Shown here: positions 18,701-26,592 of the stretch, one piece after another
Position numbering within the stretch: the stretch's first letter is position 1
Layout: every line of letters starts with the position of its first letter
Assembly: GCA_016197225.1 (NCBI GenBank)
Contig: JACPWC010000064.1
Span: forward strand, 1 to 64,000
Reading direction: 5' to 3'
Source: Chloroflexota bacterium
GTDB lineage: Bacteria; Chloroflexota; Anaerolineae; Anaerolineales; VGOW01
DNA length: 64,000 nucleotides
Made by a program: the position numbers and the translations under genes
The notes under the pieces: model-generated
The model's input: the letters and a program-made list of their open reading frames with translations, nothing else
Told to the model about the DNA's origin: nothing
Databases searched by the model: none

Positions 18701-20247
18701 AGGGTGCTGCTCAAGGTCTGCGCCATCTCGTTGAGGCGCTGCTCGCGGGCCAGGTTCTCGACTGTTTCGGCGTGAAAGCGGGCGCGGGCGAGGGCGACGG
18801 CCAGTTGATGGCCGATTGCCGAGAGGGCGGCCAAATCGTCCTCGTCGAAGTGCGGGCCGCCGGGCGGAGTGGCCAGGTTAAGCATGCCAAACACGTCGCG
18901 CCCCATGCGAATAGGAATGCTGGCATGAAGGGTCAACCCGCCGGTATCGCCCGTTGCCCATTCGAGGAGTCTCTGGCAATTCAGGATATTGACCGCTTCC
19001 GGCAGTTCACCGGCCAATATTTTGCGCTGGCAATTACAGGGCTGTCGGCGCATCACGGCGCAGTCGTCGTCGGCCAACGCGGGCGGCAGGTTCTGGTGAG
19101 CGGCGAGCCGGAACTTGCCGCCCTGGTGCAGGCTGATCCAACCTGCGGGCAAGTCCAGCGTCGCGAGCGTCTCGGCCAGCGCCACGCGCAGAGCCTCGTC
19201 CAGGCTCATGGTGTTGTTGAGCGCCGAAGCGATGGTGTTGAGGGCATTCAGGCGGTGGATGCGGTTTTGCGCCGCGCGATAAAGGCGGGCGGTGTACAGC
19301 GCGCCAGCCATTTGCCCGGCAAAGACCGACACTGCCGGGATGTCGCCTTCCTGTAGATCCTCACCCCACATCATCAACACCCCCAACGTCCGCTCTTCGA
19401 CGACTAAAGGAACGACGATTGAATGGGCGCGAGAGGACAGGCCGACCATGTGAAGAATATTCTCGACAACCGGCCGCGGGAATTCGGGCAACAGGGTAGT
19501 AGAAGGCAACAACACATCGGGCAAAAAGAGGGCGCGCCTTTGCTCGACAACTTCGGCGTAGTAGAGCCAGCTTTGGGGGGGCATACGGAAGCCGCGCAAC
19601 TTGTGCCCGGTCAGTTTTTCGGCGAGGGTCAGCGCAGTTGACTCAATGGAACCATAACGAATCACCAGCGTCTGGTCGTCTGAGTCCAACAGCGTGACGA
19701 GGCAGGTTACGCCCAGTTGCTTGAGTTCCGTCCCCATGGTTTCCATGACCTGGTCGGGGTCAAGGCTGATCTGCAAGCGCGTGGCTACCCGGCTCAGGGC
19801 AGTGATGAGCGTGCCGCTCTGTTGCAATGCCGCTTCCGCCCGCATACGCTGGGCAAGTTCCCACTTTGCCCGCTCGCCCAGGTCGCGCAACCGCCCGATC
19901 ACAAGGCCGACCAGCACCAGGGCAAGCGAGCCGGCCGCCCCTCGAGTCATAATCTCCCAGCCTGAATCTCCGGCCAATGTGATCAACAGAATGTTTAATG
20001 GAAAAGCCAGCAAGCCGGTGAGCAGGCCGGCCCACGCGCCGAAGAACCACCCGGCCGCCGCTACCGGCAATATGGAGAGCGCCGCGATCTCAGGCCCCGC
20101 AATGCGGAAGAGCAGGCTGAACGCAGCCCCGTAAACAACCCAGGCCAGAAGAACGAAAGCCGCCCGCGTTTGACGAGATCGAAAATCAAAGCGGGCGGCG
20201 GCTGGGGGCTTATCTTTTTTGCCAGGTTTGTCGAGGGTGTCAGGCAT
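15739..20247 (-). CDS. Multi-GAF/PAS sensor with HD-GYP phosphodiesterase output
   Basis: A 1502-residue signalling protein. Residues about 28-120 hold three or four membrane helices; GAF-type domains follow at about 160-320, 345-490, 515-655, 680-825, then PAS 830-945, GAF 975-1120 and 1150-1295, and a C-terminal HD-GYP domain (1310-1495) with LLHDIGKMGIPD and HHEKWDGAGYPRG intact. HD-GYP domains hydrolyse cyclic di-GMP, so the protein probably lowers c-di-GMP in response to several ligands or redox inputs. The ATG at 20247 gives a short basic cytoplasmic N-terminus before the first helix. Transcribed alone, divergently from the subtilase. Confidence 0.92.
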   Translation of the reverse strand: MPDTLDKPGKKDKPPAAARFDFRSRQTRAAFVLLAWVVYGAAFSLLFRIAGPEIAALSILPVAAAGWFFGAWAGLLTGLLAFPLNILLITLAGDSGWEIMTRGAAGSLALVLVGLVIGRLRDLGERAKWELAQRMRAEAALQQSGTLITALSRVATRLQISLDPDQVMETMGTELKQLGVTCLVTLLDSDDQTLVIRYGSIESTALTLAEKLTGHKLRGFRMPPQSWLYYAEVVEQRRALFLPDVLLPSTTLLPEFPRPVVENILHMVGLSSRAHSIVVPLVVEERTLGVLMMWGEDLQEGDIPAVSVFAGQMAGALYTARLYRAAQNRIHRLNALNTIASALNNTMSLDEALRVALAETLATLDLPAGWISLHQGGKFRLAAHQNLPPALADDDCAVMRRQPCNCQRKILAGELPEAVNILNCQRLLEWATGDTGGLTLHASIPIRMGRDVFGMLNLATPPGGPHFDEDDLAALSAIGHQLAVALARARFHAETVENLAREQRLNEMAQTLSSTLDLPIILQNVARLAAELAGADAGAIALVAPDGQTISYPYLFKLPKSLSLRPSPKGKGVAWGIVESGEPLLLPDYGAHPNALPEWIDSGVRGFIGVPIAAGEGRLGAIGLFILNPEKRFTQRDLALAESVGRQAGVAIQNARLFEETQRQAQEAETLRQAGAVVAATLRAEEAIERILQELAHVVPYDSGSVQLLKEDYLEIVGGRGWPDPKAVIGLRFPVPGNNPNTTVIQQRAPHIVANAPAAHAPFQQEPHSHIQSWLGVPLIIGDRVIGMLAVDSVQPNYFTPHHARLVAAFADQVAVAIENARLFEALQHSEAYFRAIIENAWDGVLIMNSQGVLRYASPSAERIIGYQQEELVGRDAFGFLHPDDVPAAAQTFEAIRDLGQVSTVEARFRHHDGSWRILEGTGRNLLSDPRLSGIVVNYHDITERKQAEQSLRRRAAELESLSQVSSAMRAARNIEEMIPLLIQKAAEVVGGDASSIFLREPETGEWVSRGWLSAGNGWQFTNDALSAPRLRYRLGEGITGYVAASGEIYITNDLPHDPVAVILPAEAERLSALSSGISLPLLAQEHIIGVIHIWMREQRDFTEREVRLLIAIAEMAGNAIHRATLYEQTEQRLQRLTALHAIDLAISASLDLHLTLNVLLNQITAQVGMKAAAVLLFNPYTQTLEYAARHGFRTGVLRPPVWRLGEGYVGRAALERCILSIPDVSAAPADLEQSEIQMLASEGFLAYYAVPLVTKGQVKGVLEIFHHSPLASDAEWLDFLETLAGQAAIAIDNIVLFNDLQRSNVELAQAYDSTLEGWARALELRDKETEGHTRRVTELTLRLALAMGLPDAELVHVRRGALLHDIGKMGIPDSILLKPGPLTGVEWGIMRRHPTYAYEMLSPIAYLRPALDIPYCHHEKWDGAGYPRGLKGEQIPLAARIFAVVDVWDALCSDRPYRKAWPLEQVREHIRSLTGAHFDPQVAQVFLGIIAADHPELAADR

Positions 20248-20369
20248 GTAAACATCATACTATAATTACCGACCGAACTGCTCGTGGCGGATTGCCCGCT
20301 TCGCGTCTGGCGTGAGGGCAACGCAGTCTTCCTGTTCCACCCGGATCAGGCGAGTCGCTGAAAAAGCTA

Positions 20370-22025
20370 ATGCCTATTAAATCTTGTCCCCTCTGCCGCC
20401 GCCCTCTCGACCCGGCCCTCATAGAAATCCAACCCAAACTCGAAGACCACATCGCCCGCATTCTGCGCGAGAACAATGCGGGCTGGAAGCACGACGACGG
20501 CGTTTGCCCCGATTGCGTTTACGGTGCTGTCGAGAAAGCGCGCGAGGCGCGCAGCCCGGCATCGCTCCAGCAGGAACTGCTCACGCCGTTTCCGGTTTAC
20601 GTGCGCGACGAAAAGCGGCTCCTGCCCACGCCCGTCCGCGTCCACGCCAACCCGAACTTCACCGGGCGCGGTGTCACCGTCGCCTTCCTCGACTCCGGCT
20701 TCTACCCGCATCCCGATCTCATCCGGCCCAGGAACCGCATCCTGTGTTACGTGGATGCCACCGGCCAGGCGCCGATTGAGAAGCCAAACTTCAAAAAGCA
20801 ACACGCCACAAGCTGGCACGGTCTGATGACTTCGTGCATCGGCTTCGGCAACGGCTTCATGTCCAACCGCCTCTATCGCGGCCCCGCCGAGGGGGCGCAG
20901 TTGGTGCTGGTCAAGACCGGCAACCCGCGCGGGCGCGGTATTCGAGATCGCGACATTGCCCGCGCCCTGAGTTGGGTGCTGGCGAATCAGCAGCCCTTCC
21001 ACATTCGCGTCGTCAACATCTCGCTCGGCGGCGACACTCCGACGACGGGCAAATTCACCGAGTTGGACGAACTTGTGGAAGAGGCGGTTTCACGCGGCAT
21101 GGTCGTAGTGGTCGCCGCCGGAAACAGTGGCCGCCGCATCGTCATCCCACCGGCCAGCGCCCCATCGGCCATCACCGTCGGCGGCCTCGACGATCAGAAT
21201 CATCTCGACCTGCGCTATCATCGCCTGTACTGGTCGAGTTATGGCCGGGGCATCAATGGCCTGCGCAAGCCGGAGATCGTCGCGCCCGCGCTGTGGCTGG
21301 CCGCGCCCATGTTGCCCGGCACGCGCGCCCACCACGACGCGCTCTACTTCTGGCGGCTGGCGCACGCCAGCGACGCCGAGTTGAGCAGACTGTTGGAGTC
21401 GAACTACGCGCAGACTCGCTTCAGCAAAAGAACACTAAGTTTGCCCCTCCCCGAAATTCATCGCGCCATCCAGGAGCACCTCAACGAGCAAAAGTTCATT
21501 CACCCGCACTACCAGCACGTGGACGGCACCTCAATGGCAACGCCCATCGTCAGCGGGGTCGTGGCCCAGATGCTCGAAGCCAACTCGTCGCTCACGCCGG
21601 CCCAGGTCAAAGAGATTTTGATGGCGACGGCGGATCCGTTGAACGATGCCCCGGCGGAGAGACAGGGCGCGGGCGCGATCAACGCCGGGCGGGCCGTGGC
21701 CGCCGCCTTGCGCGCCGGCGGCGGGGTTCTGCGCGGGGCACCGATCTCGCCCCACATTGCCTCCCACACAATCACGTTTTACTATTATGATCCGGGTGCG
21801 CGGGAAGTGGCGCTGGTGGGGAGCTTCAACGGCTGGCAAACAAAAGACGGCGAGATGCGCCAGACCCGGCCCGGTTTATGGCAAATCACCCTGACCACGA
21901 TTCCGCGTGGCACACATCCTTATAAATTCATAATTGACCGCGTGCGCTGGGTGAACGACCCCGAAAACCCGGCGCGTGTCGAAGATGGGTTTGGGGGGTT
22001 TAACTCGCTGATAACAATTGACTGA
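20370..22025 (+). CDS. Subtilisin-like serine protease with zinc ribbon and CBM48-like domain
   Basis: A 551-residue protein without a signal peptide. Residues 6-49 form a zinc ribbon (CPLC ... CPDC). The S8 peptidase core (about 95-445) has Asp108 in FLDSGFYPHPD, His150 in TSWHG, the oxyanion region VVAAGNSG and Ser388 in DGTSMATP, so all three catalytic residues are present. Residues about 470-545 resemble the CBM48/isoamylase-N fold (VALVGSFNGW ... TIPRGTHPYKFIID), known from AMPK and glycogen enzymes. The combination suggests a cytoplasmic protease targeted by a carbohydrate- or protein-binding tail. The ATG lacks a clear Shine-Dalgarno sequence. The 5' end is partly duplicated at 6452. 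Confidence 0.85.
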   Translation: MPIKSCPLCRRPLDPALIEIQPKLEDHIARILRENNAGWKHDDGVCPDCVYGAVEKAREARSPASLQQELLTPFPVYVRDEKRLLPTPVRVHANPNFTGRGVTVAFLDSGFYPHPDLIRPRNRILCYVDATGQAPIEKPNFKKQHATSWHGLMTSCIGFGNGFMSNRLYRGPAEGAQLVLVKTGNPRGRGIRDRDIARALSWVLANQQPFHIRVVNISLGGDTPTTGKFTELDELVEEAVSRGMVVVVAAGNSGRRIVIPPASAPSAITVGGLDDQNHLDLRYHRLYWSSYGRGINGLRKPEIVAPALWLAAPMLPGTRAHHDALYFWRLAHASDAELSRLLESNYAQTRFSKRTLSLPLPEIHRAIQEHLNEQKFIHPHYQHVDGTSMATPIVSGVVAQMLEANSSLTPAQVKEILMATADPLNDAPAERQGAGAINAGRAVAAALRAGGGVLRGAPISPHIASHTITFYYYDPGAREVALVGSFNGWQTKDGEMRQTRPGLWQITLTTIPRGTHPYKFIIDRVRWVNDPENPARVEDGFGGFNSLITID

Positions 22026-22026
22026 T

Positions 22027-22069
22027 CGTATTCCGTATTCTGTAAGATTTTTACGCGATACGCAATACG
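22027..22069. repeat. Imperfect palindrome subtilase-esterase
   Basis: CGTATTCCGTATTCTGTAA is mirrored by TTACGCGATACGCAATACG with a short loop. Same words as the nuoM-nuoN element (ATACGCAATAC). The gap links two co-directional genes. Confidence 0.72.
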
Positions 22070-22126
22070 CCAAGTGCATCGCGAACACCACCACTGGCAC
22101 AGCTTACCGGCCAACAAGGAGCAACC

Positions 22127-22858
22127 ATGCAACGTTTTATTGACGGCTGGCACAGCCCCAGCCTCAGCCAGCACATGGAAATCGTCACCTACGGCCACTA
22201 CGGTTTCCCCTTGCTCCTGTTCCCCACCGCCGCCGCCGATTATCTGGAGTACGAGCGCTTCCACGTTATCGACTCCATCGGCGAGTATATTGACGGCGGC
22301 AAGGTCAAAGTCTTCTCCATCAACAGCATCAACCGCGAAAGCTGGATGAACCGGGGCCTGCACCCGCGCGACCGCGCCCTCCGTCAGGTTCAATATAACT
22401 ACTACGTGACGGATGAAGTGGTGCCTTACATCTGGAACAGTTGTCAGGGTAAAATCGGCGTCATCACCTGCGGGGCCAGCTTGGGGGCTTACCATTGCGC
22501 CAACCAGCTTTTCCGCCGCCCGGACTTGTTCGACGGCATGATCGCCATGAGCGGCAACTACAACATCCGCAACTTCACCGACGGCTATTACGATGACGAT
22601 GTGTACTTCAACGACCCACTGGCCTACATGCCCAACCTGAACGACGACCATTACTTGTCGCTTCTGCGCCAGAAACAGCACATTCACATTCTCTCCGGGC
22701 AAGGCTCATACGAAAATCCGGAAGGCTCGCGGCAGTTGGCCGGAATCCTGGCCAGCAAAGGCATCCCGCACAATCTTGACCTGTGGGGCTACGACATGCC
22801 GCACGACTGGCCGACCTGGCGGGCGATGATAAAGTATTATGTGGGGGAAACGTTCTGA
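22127..22858 (+). CDS. Alpha/beta-hydrolase, putative esterase
   Basis: A 243-residue hydrolase of the esterase-D/PF00756-like group. The nucleophile elbow GASLG (Ser118) and a late histidine in MPHDW (His226) are visible; an acid is likely in between (VYFNDP or the SGQGSYENP loop). No signal peptide, so probably cytoplasmic. AAGGAG precedes the ATG. It lies upstream of the ATP-grasp operon, separated by an oppositely oriented toxin-antitoxin pair, and similar esterases are seen near ATP-grasp ligases, so it may cleave an ester or amide product of that pathway (inference). Confidence 0.78.
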   Translation: MQRFIDGWHSPSLSQHMEIVTYGHYGFPLLLFPTAAADYLEYERFHVIDSIGEYIDGGKVKVFSINSINRESWMNRGLHPRDRALRQVQYNYYVTDEVVPYIWNSCQGKIGVITCGASLGAYHCANQLFRRPDLFDGMIAMSGNYNIRNFTDGYYDDDVYFNDPLAYMPNLNDDHYLSLLRQKQHIHILSGQGSYENPEGSRQLAGILASKGIPHNLDLWGYDMPHDWPTWRAMIKYYVGETF

Positions 22859-22871
22859 CGGTAGCGTGGCG

Positions 22872-23282
22872 TCAGGGAGCCAAAACAAAGGCGTCGCAGT
22901 GTTTGGGGCGTAATACGCCGAAGTGACGGCGATCAACTGTCAGGATGTTTTGGATATTCAGGCGCTCGGCGAGAGCGGCGATTGCGCAGTCCACAAAATC
23001 AATTTTGTTGTCGGCATATTGCACGATCAAGTCCGCCGACCGTGCAAGGTCTTCAGCAGTAATGTAAGCGATGACCAGTTCGCCGTCGGCAACCGTGTTT
23101 AGAAAGGCGGCAAGTGGAGTTGTCCCAAGTTCGCGCATTACCATGTAGGCAAGTTCTGGCAGAACAACGTCGGGCAATATCGGTTCAGGCTCTGCCTCCA
23201 GCGCGGCAACACAGGCTTCATGCAAATCGTCGTCCGCATCGAGCACGGCTAGCAAAAAGCCGGTGTCAATCAGGGCGGCCAT
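22872..23282 (-). CDS. PIN-domain toxin (VapC-like)
   Basis: A 136-residue PIN ribonuclease. The acidic residues expected for metal binding are in LIDTGFLLAVLD, the central LPELAYMVM, and KIDFVDCAIAALAE plus ILTVDRRHF. The start at 23282 is preferred over an ATG five codons upstream because it overlaps the antitoxin stop as TAATG. It would cleave RNA when released from the antitoxin. Located between the esterase and the ATP-grasp operon on the opposite strand. Confidence 0.85.
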   Translation of the reverse strand: MAALIDTGFLLAVLDADDDLHEACVAALEAEPEPILPDVVLPELAYMVMRELGTTPLAAFLNTVADGELVIAYITAEDLARSADLIVQYADNKIDFVDCAIAALAERLNIQNILTVDRRHFGVLRPKHCDAFVLAP

Positions 23283-23533
23283 TATTTCAGGCTCCACCCC
23301 TCGCGGCGATTGGCGGCTTGCGCGAGCGTCGCCTCGACCTGTTGCGACAAATCGCGTTTGCCGCTTCGCCCGATTCCGACAAACGAATAGCGTCGTTTGG
23401 GAATGGGGTGCGAGCGAACGTAATGGGTTAGGGCCTCACGCGCCACAGCATCCAGAGATGTTGAACGCTTTTGGGCGATAAGGCGGAGCGCTTCGACAAG
23501 CTTGTCGTCAGCCGAAATTGTAATGAGTGTCAT
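23282..23533 (-). CDS. Antitoxin of the PIN-domain pair
   Basis: An 83-residue protein starting MTLITISADDKLVEALRLIAQKRSTSLDAVAREALTHYV in its pattern: a short beta strand followed by two helices, as in ribbon-helix-helix antitoxins. The basic C-terminal tail would bind the PIN toxin. AAGGAG lies 7 bases before the ATG, and a TATAAT (minus strand, 23555-23560) lies about 20 bases upstream. It overlaps the toxin start by one base, the usual vapBC arrangement. Confidence 0.78.
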   Translation of the reverse strand: MTLITISADDKLVEALRLIAQKRSTSLDAVAREALTHYVRSHPIPKRRYSFVGIGRSGKRDLSQQVEATLAQAANRREGWSLK

Positions 23534-23554
23534 AGTTGCAACTCCTTGACGCCA

Positions 23555-23560
23555 ATTATA
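23555..23560 (-). promoter_or_regulatory. Candidate -10 box for the 23282-23533 TA operon
   Basis: A perfect TATAAT on the minus strand 22 bases upstream of the antitoxin ATG. No convincing -35 at 17 bases is visible, so only the -10 is offered. Confidence 0.35.
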
Positions 23561-23657
23561 CGGCACAATGGCAAAGATGTGCCGCCTAGCGGGCTGACGC
23601 GGCGGGCGATGGGAGTATATGGTACGGATTAATTTCAGTTTATAAGCAAGGTTGAAA

Positions 23658-24209
23658 ATGAATCGTTTGAAAGACATTTCTCCATCAGATATACTCGATA
23701 TTGCTTTCAACACTGAGGAAAGAGCTTATCTTGAAAAGCTAGCCGAAAGTTCCCGTTTGCGAGATTGCAAACTCTGTATTCGCTACCTTGAAGCTAGTTT
23801 GAGAATTCAACGAAATCGGAAGTTTGTGCTTACGATTGCCGATCGATTAGTTTTGAACAACAAAGTCAGACACGAGGCACTTGGAATATTCCAGCAATTT
23901 CTTGACAAATACCCTGAGAAAATTTGGCCGTTTGTGTTGAAGTATGGATCGCACGCAAGCCGTCACGTTCGAGAATCTCTGGCAACAATGGTGCTCGAAG
24001 AGTTAATGGCCAGATACCATGATAGGTATTTCCCTGAAGTAAAACGTATTGTCTTGAGTGGAGATGGAAGGTTTCTTGACATACTTGTACGATGTTGGCC
24101 TTTCGGACAACCTTTGAAGAAATGGCATCAGACAGTCAGGCTGATTAAACGAGCAGGCGGTGATATGAGCCGCATTTACGTAAGCAAGAAATATCCATTG
24201 CCTGTTTAG
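23658..24209 (+). CDS. Hypothetical helical protein, AT-rich
   Basis: A 183-residue protein with no recognised family. It is predominantly alpha-helical by composition (for example LRDCKLCIRYLEASLRIQRN and HVRESLATMVLEELM), reminiscent of HEAT/ARM-type repeats, with no membrane or signal segment. Start taken at the ATG 23658 (AAGG upstream); TTG at 23652 is possible. Its lower GC content than the flanking ATP-grasp genes suggests recent acquisition. It ends 23 bases before the next gene and so may be co-transcribed with it. Confidence 0.5.
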   Translation: MNRLKDISPSDILDIAFNTEERAYLEKLAESSRLRDCKLCIRYLEASLRIQRNRKFVLTIADRLVLNNKVRHEALGIFQQFLDKYPEKIWPFVLKYGSHASRHVRESLATMVLEELMARYHDRYFPEVKRIVLSGDGRFLDILVRCWPFGQPLKKWHQTVRLIKRAGGDMSRIYVSKKYPLPV

Positions 24210-24232
24210 AACTTGTTTTGTTTGGAGGGCAT

Positions 24233-25159
24233 ATGCTCAAAATCGGTGTCATCGTCGGCCGTGAGTGGTCGTGGCCGCCAGCTTTTATCGAAGAAGTAAA
24301 CAGGCGGAACGAGGGCGTGATCGCCGAGTTCGCCAAACTCGGCGGCACGCGGATGAACGAGCCGAGCGAGTATGCAGTGCTGGTGGATCGCATCTCGCAC
24401 GAGGTGCCGTACTATCGCTCTTATCTCAAGAACGCAATGCTTCAAGGCGCTTACGTCATCAACAACCCCTTCATGTGGACGGCGGATGACAAATTTTTTG
24501 GCGCGTCGCTCATCACCAAACTTGGCGTCGCCAGCCCCAAGACCGTCGCCCTCCCCAACAAAGAGTACGTCCCCGGCATCGTCCACGACGAGAGTCTCCG
24601 CAACTTGATGTATCCCACGCCCTGGGAGGAGCATGTCGAGTACCTCGGCGGCTTCCCGGTGGTGCTCAAAGACGCGCACGGCGGCGGCTGGAAGCAAGTC
24701 CACATTTGCCGCTCGATGGAGGCGCTCTGGAATGCCTACAACCAGTCCGGCCTGCTAACGATGGTCTTGCAGGAATTTATCAGGTGGGATGAGGGCCAGT
24801 ATTTGCGTTGCATGTGCCTCGGCCAGCAGGACATCAAAGTGATGAAGTACGACCCCGACAACCGCCGTTACCTGCCGCCCGACATCCCGCCCGACCTGTA
24901 TGATCGGGTGGTGGCCGACTCGCTCAAGATTGTCCGCGCTTTGGGTTACGACATGAACACCATTGAGTGGGCGGTGCGCGACGGTGTGCCTTACGCGATT
25001 GACTTCATGAACCCCGCGCCCGACATGGACATCAACTCGACCGGCATTGAATACCACCGCTGGTGCGTGGAGAAAATGGCCGACCTGAGCATCCGGCTGG
25101 CCAAGAACCCGAAGCCGCAGGTGGCTGAGGTGAAGTGGTCAACCATGTTCAATGGATGA
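24233..25159 (+). CDS. ATP-grasp family protein 1
   Basis: A 308-residue protein with the outline of an ATP-grasp ligase: GGFPVVLKDAHGGGWKQVHIC (ATP-binding lysine and glycine-rich loop), VLQEFIRWDEGQYLRC (adenine-contacting strand with glutamate) and YAIDFMNPAPDMD (metal ligands Asp and Asn). These enzymes join a carboxylate to an amine through an acyl phosphate. GGAGGG precedes the ATG at 24233. It opens a cluster of four ligase-like genes (24233-28999) followed by tldD. Confidence 0.75.
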   Translation: MLKIGVIVGREWSWPPAFIEEVNRRNEGVIAEFAKLGGTRMNEPSEYAVLVDRISHEVPYYRSYLKNAMLQGAYVINNPFMWTADDKFFGASLITKLGVASPKTVALPNKEYVPGIVHDESLRNLMYPTPWEEHVEYLGGFPVVLKDAHGGGWKQVHICRSMEALWNAYNQSGLLTMVLQEFIRWDEGQYLRCMCLGQQDIKVMKYDPDNRRYLPPDIPPDLYDRVVADSLKIVRALGYDMNTIEWAVRDGVPYAIDFMNPAPDMDINSTGIEYHRWCVEKMADLSIRLAKNPKPQVAEVKWSTMFNG

Positions 25160-25219
25160 TTTGTCGTTTGACGAATGACGTTTGATATTCCCCTCAAGCG
25201 TCAAACGACAAACGTCAAA
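25160..25219. repeat. Palindrome between ATP-grasp genes 1 and 2
   Basis: A 14-base perfect match, TTTGTCGTTTGACG and CGTCAAACGACAAA, with inner degenerate copies of GACGTTTGA. Located in the 77-base gap; the ribosome binding site (GAGGAG) of the next gene follows directly. Confidence 0.78.
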
Positions 25220-25236
25220 GCGAGAGGAGCGCCCGC

Positions 25237-26589
25237 ATGACGAACCTGCGCGAGACGATTGACCACTATCACTCCCTGCTCGACCCGGAGACGGCCCGCG
25301 AGACGCACGAGCAGTTGACTGAGCAACTCCGGCGGCGCGGACTCTTTTTTGGCGAGCGGCCTCTCAGCACCGTCCTCCGCCCGCGCTTCATCCATCCCGG
25401 CCAATACTCGGCTCTGAAAACAGCCATTCGTGTGATCATGCCCGCCTTTCAGAAAGCGCATGAGGCGGCAATGGCCGATGCCAACTTTCGCGCTCAGTTC
25501 CGCCTCAATGCTTGGGAAGAGGAACTGGTGATGGCCGACCCCGGCTTCCGCGCCCCCAGCCCGACGGCTCGCATGGACACCTTCTTCGATGAAGCGGGCA
25601 CCCTCTGGCTCACCGAGTACAACGCCGAGACGCCCGCCGCCGTGGCTTACAACGACGTGCTCTCCGAAGTCTATTACGGTCTGCCGGTCATGCGCGAGTT
25701 CAGCAAGCACTACGAAGTGCGCCCGCTCGTCGCCCGCCACCTCATGCTTCACGCCCTGCTCGACTCGTACAAGCAGTGGGGCGGCAAGGACAAGCCCCGC
25801 ATCGCCATCCTCGACTGGCGTGAAGTGCCGACCTACAGCGAGTTCGTCCTCTTCCACGATTACTTCGAGTCGCATGGCTACGAGTGCGTCATCGCCGACC
25901 CGCGCGATGTGACTTACGATAACGGACGGTTGATAGCCGACGGCGAACAGATTCATATCATCTACAAGCGGGTGCTAATCAGCGAATTGGTGGAGCGGGG
26001 CGGGCTGGATCATCCGGTGGTGCGGGCAGTGCGTGATCGGGCGGTGTGCATGGTCAACCCCTTCCGGTGCAAGATTCTGCACAAGAAGGCTAGCCTGGCC
26101 GTGTTGAGCGACGAGGCCAACGCTCATCTCTTCACCGCCGACGAGCGAGCCGCGATTGCGAAGTACATTCCGTGGACGCGCCTGGTCGAAGCGCGCCACA
26201 CCACTTACAAGGGCCAGCGCATAGACTTGTTGTCGTTTTTGGTGGATCACAAGGATGACTTTGTGATCAAGCCCAACGACGAGTACGGCGGCAAGGGCGT
26301 GGTTCTGGGGTGGGAGGCGGCCTCCACCGAGTGGGATGCCGCCCTCAGAGCCGCGGTTGACGAGCCGTCCATCGTGCAAACGCGCGTGCCGCTCCCCAAA
26401 TTTCCTTACGCCAGTTGGGTGGACGGCAAGGTCGAAATCTACGACCGGATGATTGATACCAATCCTTACATTTGGTATGGCGGTTACGTGGACGGATGTT
26501 TGACCCGCCTCTCGACGGCGGCCTTGCTCAACGTCACCGCCGGCGGCGGCTCGACCGTGGCTACGTTTGTGGTTGATAAGAGGGAGTGA
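25237..26589 (+). CDS. Circularly permuted ATP-grasp-like ligase
   Basis: A 450-residue protein. The C-terminal half has the ATP-grasp signature [21 protein letters not shown], with SIVQTRVP as the adenine-binding strand; the N-terminal half has [16 protein letters not shown], the metal-ligand segment that normally comes last, so the domain order is permuted. GAGGAG precedes the ATG. Family members are predicted amide- or peptide-bond-forming ligases. It lies three bases upstream of the GCS2-type gene. Confidence 0.8.
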   Translation: MTNLRETIDHYHSLLDPETARETHEQLTEQLRRRGLFFGERPLSTVLRPRFIHPGQYSALKTAIRVIMPAFQKAHEAAMADANFRAQFRLNAWEEELVMADPGFRAPSPTARMDTFFDEAGTLWLTEYNAETPAAVAYNDVLSEVYYGLPVMREFSKHYEVRPLVARHLMLHALLDSYKQWGGKDKPRIAILDWREVPTYSEFVLFHDYFESHGYECVIADPRDVTYDNGRLIADGEQIHIIYKRVLISELVERGGLDHPVVRAVRDRAVCMVNPFRCKILHKKASLAVLSDEANAHLFTADERAAIAKYIPWTRLVEARHTTYKGQRIDLLSFLVDHKDDFVIKPNDEYGGKGVVLGWEAASTEWDAALRAAVDEPSIVQTRVPLPKFPYASWVDGKVEIYDRMIDTNPYIWYGGYVDGCLTRLSTAALLNVTAGGGSTVATFVVDKRE

Positions 26590-26592
26590 CCC

